Source: an uncultured Ancrocorticia sp. (lineage in GTDB: Bacteria; Actinomycetota; Actinomycetes; Actinomycetales; Actinomycetaceae). Taken from it: DNA of 11,487 nt. The stretch lies in the NCBI GenBank assembly GCA_905373325.1, contig CAJPTB010000026.1, positions 1-11,487 on the forward strand. The letters run 5' to 3'. Position 1 is the stretch's first letter. Every line of letters starts with the position of its first letter. The notes under the pieces are model-generated. The model had not been told where the DNA came from and did no database searches. It saw only the letters and a list, made by a program, of their open reading frames with translations. A program made the translations under genes and the position numbers. Below are positions 1 through 5,495 of the stretch, one piece after another.

Positions 1-97
1 GCGTAAAGACTACAGGAGCGATTTTGCCTGGCCCATATGCCGCTGCCGAAAAGTCCGCACTTTGCAGGGTCGAAATAGCCGCGCAGCCCCGCAACAC

Positions 98-109
98 GGC
101 CGATCGGCC
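98..109. repeat. 12-bp perfect palindrome
   Basis: GGCCGATCGGCC is perfectly self-complementary. It lies in the otherwise unassigned stretch before the femX-type gene. Positions 1-267 hold no convincing gene: the only long frame here is open on both sides of the edge, runs into the start of the next gene, and has an unremarkable composition. The palindrome could be an operator or part of a terminator for a gene left of the window. It has almost no loop and no T-run, so its role is unknown. Confidence 0.3.
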
Positions 110-267
110 TAGGTTACCCCGCTCGCCGAACGGTAATGAACGCAGCATTCTCTGCAAACTCGCACAGCAACCGGTCAGCTTTCCTCCGCGAATCGGGCTT
201 AGGGCGCAGCTCCTCGACGCACCGCACACGCAGCGCCCCGGCTTTCTTCCGCGGACCTCGCTCCCGG

Positions 268-273
268 TAGGAT
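268..273 (+). promoter_or_regulatory. candidate -10 element (or Shine-Dalgarno) of the FemX-type gene
   Basis: TAGGAT ends 7 nt before the ATG at 281. It fits the actinobacterial -10 core TANNAT at leaderless spacing. The AGGA inside it could equally act as a Shine-Dalgarno with normal spacing to 281. Either reading favours ATG 281 over ATG 272, which overlaps the hexamer. No -35 box is evident. Confidence 0.4.
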
Positions 274-280
274 GGACTCC

Positions 281-1531
281 ATGCGTTTCGTCCTACTGAC
301 CCCCAAGGCATATGCGCGTTTCCTCGAGGAATCTCGCCCCCGAGTCTTCATCCCCCAAAGCGTTGAGTTCGCCCGCGTTCGCGAAAGGCAAGGGCACAAG
401 GTCGAATACGTCGGCGTCGTCGACGACGCCGAACGCAAAATCGCAGGGGCGGGCGTGCTCGCCTACCAGCCGTGGAAGAAGGTCTTCTGGAGGGCGCAAC
501 TGGCCTACGGGCCGCTGCTCGATTGGGAGAACACCGCCGCGATCGAAGCGTTTTTCACCGGTTTGAAGCGCCATCTGAAGAAGAACCCCCGGGTGCTCGC
601 CTTGCGGTTCAATCCGCTGCTTCCGCGGGCTTTTTACGAGGACATCAAGGTCGTCAAAGACAACCCCGTGGCGGCGAAGGCGCAGGAGACCTTCGCCAAG
701 CTGGGGGCGACCCGCCTGACGAAGGAGTTCTACGAGCAGCCGGACATACAGATCCGATACATCTACACGAAGGACATATCGGGCAAGACGTTCGACGAAG
801 CCACCGCGACCTTGGCGAAAGGCTTGCGACGGCGCTTCCACAACGAAGGGCGCTACGGCGTCGAGACGCGGCTGTTGCGGCCCGAGGAGTTCGACGTCTT
901 CGACAAGCTCCACGAATCGACGGCCGATCGGACGACGATGCACGGCATCTCCGGTTCGAGCAGGGCGTTCTACACCGAGCTCATGCGCGAACTCGGGCCG
1001 GAGCGGGCGCTCCTGTGCGTCGCCTATCTCTTTCCCTCGCGCTACCTCGAGCAGATCGCCGACGAGCGGCAGGAGTCGCTCAAGCGCATCGAATTGCTTG
1101 AAGGCCGCAAAGCCACAAAGGCAAGGGACAGGGAGCTGGAGCAGCTGCGCGAGCGTTTGACGACGCTTGATTCTCAAGAGGAGCAGGCCCGCAAGACCCT
1201 CGACGAGCACGGCGACGGCATTCCGTTCAACGCCGCGCTGAGCTTCCGCTTCGGAGACGAGCTCATTCTGCTGCTGGGCGGCATGGACAAGCGTTTTGCC
1301 GCCTACGGGAGGGACTATCCCGTTGAGCGAGCGATGTTCAAATGGGCCTGCGACAACGGCCTGTCGGTCTACAACACCTTCGGCGTGTCCGGGATCTTCG
1401 ACGAGACCGCGCCCGACGCCCCCGTGCTGAAGTTCAAGCGCTGGCTCGGAGGCAACGTCGAAGAATTCGTCGGCACATATGTTCTGCCGATCCATCCCCT
1501 TCTCGCCAAGGCGACCGGCGCCCTCGACTGA
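281..1531 (+). CDS. FemABX-type peptidoglycan interpeptide-bridge aminoacyltransferase
   Basis: Predicted 416-aa soluble enzyme that transfers an L-amino acid from aminoacyl-tRNA onto the lysine or ornithine side chain of the lipid-linked pentapeptide at the inner membrane face. Length matches FemA/FemX/MurM (about 400-420 aa). Visible family marks are a central KGLRRRFHNEGRYGV-like stretch (residues 180-194), a charged helical-arm/coiled-coil segment (about 255-308, rich in E, R, L and Q), and the C-terminal FKRWLGG...EEFVGTYVLP block (385-403), a typical FemAB ending. An upstream ATG at 272 adds three residues, but it overlaps the only ribosome-binding or -10 signal, so 281 is preferred. 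The gene converges on an ATP-grasp ligase, which supports a bridge-building role. The amino acid added cannot be read from the sequence. The family call is firm; the substrate is open. Confidence 0.87.
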   Translation: MRFVLLTPKAYARFLEESRPRVFIPQSVEFARVRERQGHKVEYVGVVDDAERKIAGAGVLAYQPWKKVFWRAQLAYGPLLDWENTAAIEAFFTGLKRHLKKNPRVLALRFNPLLPRAFYEDIKVVKDNPVAAKAQETFAKLGATRLTKEFYEQPDIQIRYIYTKDISGKTFDEATATLAKGLRRRFHNEGRYGVETRLLRPEEFDVFDKLHESTADRTTMHGISGSSRAFYTELMRELGPERALLCVAYLFPSRYLEQIADERQESLKRIELLEGRKATKARDRELEQLRERLTTLDSQEEQARKTLDEHGDGIPFNAALSFRFGDELILLLGGMDKRFAAYGRDYPVERAMFKWACDNGLSVYNTFGVSGIFDETAPDAPVLKFKRWLGGNVEEFVGTYVLPIHPLLAKATGALD

Positions 1532-1568
1532 GGAACGAACGCCCTCCGCCGAAGAGGCGAAGGCGCTT

Positions 1569-1603
1569 CGGCGCGTTCGAACCTCGAATTTCGAGGAGCG
1601 CCG
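1569..1603. terminator. candidate bidirectional stem-loop between convergent genes
   Basis: The 77-nt gap between two convergent genes holds nested inverted repeats. CGGCGC (1569-1574) pairs with GCGCCG (1598-1603) and encloses CCTCGAA-T-TTCGAGG (1582-1596). A further GCGC-TTCG-GCGC hairpin lies at 1563-1574 and would compete with the outer stem. There is no T-run on either strand, so factor-independent termination is uncertain. Confidence 0.42.
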
Positions 1604-1608
1604 AATTC

Positions 1609-3078
1609 TCAGAATCCCGAGTCGGTCGGCTCGGGATACCACGCACGCATCCGCCGCCGCTGGTTAAAGCCGTTGGCCAAGCGATAGAACGTCCGTTTGA
1701 GGCTCCGGTCCGCCGAATACGCCAGCGGGTTGACGATGCCGACTTTCTTTGCTTGCCGCACGCGCGCGTAGAGGTCCGCGTCGCGAATGTACCTTCGATT
1801 GGCCAGCGACGCCGGAATGATGCAGAAGATCGCCTCGCGCGCATTCGTCGCGCACGCCGCCCCTTCGAGGGCGGGATCGGCGCCGGGCGGATCGCTTTGG
1901 CGGAAGCGCTCTGCGCCGTCGGCCTGCCCCAGTCCGGCCCCAGAGGCGCCGTCGGCCCAGTTTTCCTCCATGTCCGCGAGCATCGCTTTGGCGAGGTCGA
2001 CGCCGGCGGCCTTGAGGTAGTAGTGGCCGCGGCCGATGCGCGGATTGAGATCGAGCCAGCGGGCTGCGCCGTCGCGCGGATCGACCTTCACGTCCATCGA
2101 AAAGAACCCGCGCAGCCCTGTCCGCGTGACGATGGACTTCGCCTGTTCGATCAGCTCGGGATTGTGCTCGGTCAGTATGATTCCGGCGTTGCCAAGGTAC
2201 TCGGGCTGGTGGAGGCCGAGGATGACCCTGCCGGAGCCGCACGCCGTGACCGTCCCCCGGGCGTCCACGTATCCGTTGACGACCCACTGGGTCGTGTCGT
2301 CGCCCGGGACAAGCTCCTGGACGATGAGCCGCGTGTCCACCCCTCCTTCGCGCCATTTCGCGAAGGTCGCCAGCGCGGCCTCGCGCGTGTCGAGCGGCAA
2401 AACCTTGCGCAGCCCCTGGTTCCAGTAACGGCTGAGGTCGCTCGCCTCCTCGGGTTTGACGACGACGGGAAACGTGACGCCCTCCAGTGCGCCTTCCCAG
2501 AAGGCGGGCTCCCGCAGGTCGATCCGCGTGCGCGCCGGAGCGCTCAAACCGAGCCCGGCGACGATCGCGGCCATCTCCGCTTTGGAATTCGCAGTCTCAA
2601 CCGACTTTCGGTCTCCGTACGGAAGAAACCAGTCCCTGCTCAGAGAATCACGATGCCGGGCGACGAAGCCGACGGCCTCGTCGGTGTTGACGAGGAGGAT
2701 CAGGCGCCGGTCGGAAAACTCGCGCGCCAGGCCGTCGAGGATGCCGAGGAAAGCCGCCTCGTCGTCGAGCGAGCCTTTGCTCACGAGCCGCACGTCGAAG
2801 ATCGAAGAATGGTCGATCGGACCGCGCATGGCGTCGGCGACGACGAGCGAGCGAACCCCCGCCGCCTCGTGGAAGATGCGGGCAAAGCTGTAGGCGGCGA
2901 TGTCGTATCCGAAGACCACCGGAAGGATCGGCTTCTCACAGGCAGGATCGTCGAGGCGGCCCTGGCGTGCCCGGCGCGCCTGAGACCCGCCCCCGGTCTG
3001 CGGCCTCTCGCGCTCGGCGTCTCTTTCCAGACCGCTGTTTTCTGAGCCGTTCCGACAGTTGTTCACGGCATCCCCCAT
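1609..3078 (-). CDS. ATP-grasp carboxylate-amine ligase, D-aspartate-ligase-like
   Basis: Predicted 489-aa cytoplasmic ATP-dependent ligase that activates a carboxylate as an acyl-phosphate and joins it to an amine. The core start, LPVVFGYDIAAYSFARIFHE (52-71), resembles the opening of D-aspartate ligases (AslFm type), which attach D-Asp to the peptidoglycan lysine. ATP-grasp marks are FPVVVKPE (203-210, Lys208 as nucleotide-binding lysine), VQELVPGDD (253-261), and DLNPRIGRGHYYLKAAG (343-359, Asn345 as likely metal ligand). Two unusual parts are a polar 48-residue N-terminal extension and a low-complexity Gly/Ala/Asp insert at about 375-410. The ATG at 3078 has AAAGGA 10 nt upstream and is the first possible start in its frame. 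The gene lies 184 nt downstream of murJ on the same strand and converges on a FemX-type gene. D-Asp or D-Glu addition to the bridge is an inference; another carboxylate-amine ligase is possible. Confidence 0.75.
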   Translation of the reverse strand: MGDAVNNCRNGSENSGLERDAERERPQTGGGSQARRARQGRLDDPACEKPILPVVFGYDIAAYSFARIFHEAAGVRSLVVADAMRGPIDHSSIFDVRLVSKGSLDDEAAFLGILDGLAREFSDRRLILLVNTDEAVGFVARHRDSLSRDWFLPYGDRKSVETANSKAEMAAIVAGLGLSAPARTRIDLREPAFWEGALEGVTFPVVVKPEEASDLSRYWNQGLRKVLPLDTREAALATFAKWREGGVDTRLIVQELVPGDDTTQWVVNGYVDARGTVTACGSGRVILGLHQPEYLGNAGIILTEHNPELIEQAKSIVTRTGLRGFFSMDVKVDPRDGAARWLDLNPRIGRGHYYLKAAGVDLAKAMLADMEENWADGASGAGLGQADGAERFRQSDPPGADPALEGAACATNAREAIFCIIPASLANRRYIRDADLYARVRQAKKVGIVNPLAYSADRSLKRTFYRLANGFNQRRRMRAWYPEPTDSGF

Positions 3079-3087
3079 TTGTTTGCG

Positions 3088-3098
3088 TTCCTTTCCTT
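3088..3098 (-). promoter_or_regulatory. Shine-Dalgarno of the ATP-grasp ligase gene
   Basis: Reading the minus strand, a purine run containing AAGGAAAGGA sits upstream of ATG 3078, with 10 nt between AAAGGA and the start. It supports the long N-terminal form of the ligase and makes this one of two genes in the window with a classical ribosome-binding site. Confidence 0.55.
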
Positions 3099-3222
3099 CG
3101 TCGCCGCTTCGGCCTCGCCTGCTTTGGCATGGCGCGCTTTGACGGCGATCGCCAACCTCGCCGCGGCGTGGCTCTCGGTTGTTTTGCGCGCGTGCGTCCC
3201 GCCCGCCGGTGTCTGGCTCTCA

Positions 3223-3258
3223 AGATCGCTGCGCCCCTCGAGATCGTTGCGCCCCCTT
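3223..3258. repeat. imperfect 18-bp tandem duplication after murJ
   Basis: AGATCGCTGCGCCCCTCG (3223-3240) is followed directly by AGATCGTTGCGCCCCCTT (3241-3258), the same 18-bp unit with a few changes. It lies just past the murJ stop, in the 184-nt gap before the ATP-grasp gene. No further copies follow. Confidence 0.5.
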
Positions 3259-3262
3259 CCGC

Positions 3263-5263
3263 TCACCGGCGCTTCCCGATCCCGAACTTTCGCGCGATCG
3301 AGGTGAGCGGCCCCATGAGCACGCTCAGCTCCTCCATCTTCAACGCCTTCATGAGGCCGAGGTAGAAAGCGACGAGCACAGGCCCGATCACTGCGCAGCG
3401 TAAGATTGCGCCAATGAATCCGACGGGCGCAAAAATGGGGCCGAAGAAAACGGCGTGTATGAGCCAGCCCAGCAGGGCCGTGGCCGAGGCGATCCACAGG
3501 AGCTTGACGTGGACGCGAAGCAGCCTGTCCTCGTCAAGGCCCCCCATGCGCTGGGAAAGCTTGTAGATCATGGCGAAAACGGAGAGGATGTTGGCCGCCG
3601 ACATGACGAGGCCGATGCCGACCACCGTCCAGCGCGGATCGATGAAGCTGCACAGGTAGTAGCCCACCAGGCCGAACAGCAGGAAAGGCAAGTTGATCCA
3701 GAAGGCCCCGCGCGTGTCCTCGAAGGCGTAGTAAACGCGGTCGAGCACGCTCACCGCGCCCACTCCGACCAGCCCGATGCACATGGCGATGAGGACCTTC
3801 GCCAGCTCCACAGCCTGGTCCGGCGGAACGGTGAAGGTGAGGATCCTCGTGATGGGGACCGCCAGGGCAACCATGCCCGCAGAGGCAAGGAGCATGAGCG
3901 TGGAGACCATCCGCAGCGTCTTTGAGGCGTCCCGGCGCATCTTCGCCATGTCGCCGTCGACGGCGGCCTTCGTGAGCCTCGTGAACATCGCCGTCGCGAT
4001 CGAGACGACGATGAGCGACGTCGGCATGGAATAGAGCGCGTACGCGCTGTCATAGGCCGCGTTGCCAGCGACGTCGCCGCTGAGTCCCATTCTCTCGGCG
4101 CGGCTGCGGGCGCCTGCAGCCACATTCGACAGGAGCATCGTGGGGACCATGCCGGAGACCATCATGAGAAGCATCCACCACGACGCTTTCCCTGCCTCCC
4201 CCAAGCCCGAGCCCCGCCAAGCGAAGTCGGGGCGATAGCGGATGCCCAAGTTGTGCATCGGCCAAACGAGAACCAAGGCCTGCACCGCGATGCCCGCGGT
4301 GGAGACCCCGCCGAGCAGCATGACCCGCGTCGAATCCCATTCCTCGATGCCTCCGCGTTCGGCCCCGCCGAAAACGCCGAGAACGCCGAGGAATCCCACA
4401 ATGGACACGACGTTGTTGAGCACGGGCGCCCACATGTACGGGCCGAAGTTCTCCCGGGCGTTGAGGATCTGGCCGAGCACCGTGTACATGCCGTAAAAGA
4501 AAATCTGGGGCAGACACCAATAGGCGAAGGCGACGGTGAGGTTGAACCACTTGCCCTCCATCGTGGACGCGAAAACCTTCGCGACGAAAGGCGCGCCCAA
4601 GGTCAGCAGGAGGGTCACCGAGCCGAGGGAGACGATCGAGAGCGTGAGCAGCTTGTTGAGGAAGGCCTCCCCGCCGTCTTTGGACTCCTTCGTCGCCCGA
4701 ACGATCGAGGGCACCAGAACCGCGTTGACCAGGCCGCCGACGATGATCATGTAAATGAGGTTCGGCAGCTTGTTCGCCACGGCGAAGGCGTCGGCGGCCG
4801 GCGTCGTGACGCCGACGATCGCTCCAAGGAGGATCGGAGAGCGGACGAGCCCCAGGAAACGCGAAACCAAGCTCCCCAGGAACATGACGAAGGACGAGCG
4901 TGCGACGCTCTTGGGCGAGCCCGCCTGTTTCTTGGCCTCGCCCGAGCCCTTGCGCGCGCCGGAGGGCGCCGGCTCCTCACGTTCTGCCGCGCGTTCGCGG
5001 ACGTCTTCGCCGCCCGGCTTTCGGTCTTCCCGGGTGACCGGGATGACGGCGGTGTCCTCCGCCTCTCCCAAAAAAGCGGCCCTGTTGGCTGTGTGGGCGG
5101 CATAGGCCGCTGCGGCCCTGGCCGCCCGTTCGGCCGCCCGGCGCCGGGCTTCGGCTGGATCGAGCTCCTCAGGCTGGCTGACCTGCGGGCGTACGGGAAC
5201 GCCTGCTTTTTCCGGTCCGTCTTTGAAGTGACGCCCGGTAGGCGCTGGAGGTCGATGCGGCAT
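3263..5263 (-). CDS. murJ: lipid II flippase MurJ (MviN family)
   Basis: Predicted 666-aa polytopic membrane protein that flips lipid II across the cytoplasmic membrane for peptidoglycan synthesis. The MOP-superfamily core begins near residue 118 and runs to the C-terminus. SRFLGLVRS (about 134-142) and DAFAVANKLPNLIY (about 158-171) match the first transmembrane helices of MurJ, keeping the conserved arginines and the Asp before the KLPN motif. The N-terminus is a long cytosolic extension of about 115 residues, with an Ala/Arg-rich helical stretch and a charged Glu/Arg/Gly region. Unlike mycobacterial MviN there is no C-terminal pseudokinase-like domain, since the protein ends GIGKRR soon after the last hydrophobic segment. 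A TTG at 5302 would add 13 residues but overlaps a TTGACT that looks like a -35 box. ATG 5263, with TACCAT 6 nt upstream, is preferred. The gene lies upstream of the ATP-grasp ligase. Confidence 0.92.
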   Translation of the reverse strand: MPHRPPAPTGRHFKDGPEKAGVPVRPQVSQPEELDPAEARRRAAERAARAAAAYAAHTANRAAFLGEAEDTAVIPVTREDRKPGGEDVRERAAEREEPAPSGARKGSGEAKKQAGSPKSVARSSFVMFLGSLVSRFLGLVRSPILLGAIVGVTTPAADAFAVANKLPNLIYMIIVGGLVNAVLVPSIVRATKESKDGGEAFLNKLLTLSIVSLGSVTLLLTLGAPFVAKVFASTMEGKWFNLTVAFAYWCLPQIFFYGMYTVLGQILNARENFGPYMWAPVLNNVVSIVGFLGVLGVFGGAERGGIEEWDSTRVMLLGGVSTAGIAVQALVLVWPMHNLGIRYRPDFAWRGSGLGEAGKASWWMLLMMVSGMVPTMLLSNVAAGARSRAERMGLSGDVAGNAAYDSAYALYSMPTSLIVVSIATAMFTRLTKAAVDGDMAKMRRDASKTLRMVSTLMLLASAGMVALAVPITRILTFTVPPDQAVELAKVLIAMCIGLVGVGAVSVLDRVYYAFEDTRGAFWINLPFLLFGLVGYYLCSFIDPRWTVVGIGLVMSAANILSVFAMIYKLSQRMGGLDEDRLLRVHVKLLWIASATALLGWLIHAVFFGPIFAPVGFIGAILRCAVIGPVLVAFYLGLMKALKMEELSVLMGPLTSIARKFGIGKRR

Positions 5264-5269
5264 AGTTCG

Positions 5270-5275
5270 ATGGTA
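5270..5275 (-). promoter_or_regulatory. candidate -10 element of murJ, leaderless spacing
   Basis: On the minus strand TACCAT ends exactly 6 nt before ATG 5263. A good -35 match, TTGACT (5297-5302), lies upstream but at a 21-nt spacer, longer than the usual 17-18. No well-spaced Shine-Dalgarno precedes this ATG; the nearest AGGA is 12 nt away. Confidence 0.45.
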
Positions 5276-5364
5276 TCCTGCGAGCGGCCAAAGGGGAGTC
5301 AACGCTGGCCGTCCGTGAGCTTTCTCCCGCTCCTTTAGGCAATCACAATATCCGTAAACGAAAT

Positions 5365-5378
5365 AAAAGACATCTTTT
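5365..5378. promoter_or_regulatory. AT-rich inverted repeat in the murJ/BCCT divergent region, candidate operator
   Basis: AAAAGA-CA-TCTTTT is a 6-bp inverted repeat in the one clearly AT-rich stretch of the window (about 5336-5440). It sits between the divergent murJ and BCCT genes. A dyad here is a plausible regulator site or promoter element. I could not place a confident -35/-10 pair for the BCCT gene. Confidence 0.3.
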
Positions 5379-5480
5379 CTCAGCGATCCCCGTCATATTG
5401 CACTGACTTTTCCACGGAAACGAAAGCTTGAAATTGCGGGCTGTCCGCCGAGTATGGGAAGGTAAAGAAATCCGGGTCGA

Positions 5481-5495
5481 AAGGAAGGTTTCCTT
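5481..5495 (+). promoter_or_regulatory. Shine-Dalgarno within a small hairpin, BCCT transporter start
   Basis: AAGGAAGG (5481-5488) ends 7 nt before the GTG at 5496, a near-ideal ribosome-binding site that fixes this start. The same bases can fold: AAGGAA (5481-5486) pairs perfectly with TTCCTT (5490-5495) around a GGT loop. The Shine-Dalgarno and the bases touching the start codon form one 6-bp stem. Confidence 0.6.

Noticed and set aside
24..299. Possible small gene at the left edge
   Set aside because: It overlaps the start of the FemX-type gene, has no Shine-Dalgarno or -10 at a useful place and shows no recognisable protein features. It may be part of the edge sequence but cannot be supported.
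1342..3045. Long plus-strand open frame (567 codons) opposite the ATP-grasp gene
   Set aside because: It is antisense to a gene with clear ATP-grasp motifs. Its translation is Arg/Ala-rich with no recognisable domain, as expected from high GC, and it also overlaps the end of the FemX-type gene.
5264..5302. TTG-initiated longer form of murJ
   Set aside because: The 13 extra residues have no ribosome-binding site at good spacing and the TTG is part of a TTGACT that resembles a -35 box. ATG 5263 has a -10-like hexamer at leaderless spacing.
4253..5338. Plus-strand open frame opposite murJ
   Set aside because: Low-complexity translation rich in Arg, Glu, Gly and Asp, antisense to conserved MurJ helices, with no family resemblance.
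5398..5456. Sigma-70-type promoter for the BCCT gene (TTGCAC or TTGAAA as -35)
   Set aside because: No acceptable -10 hexamer falls at 16-19 nt from either -35 candidate.
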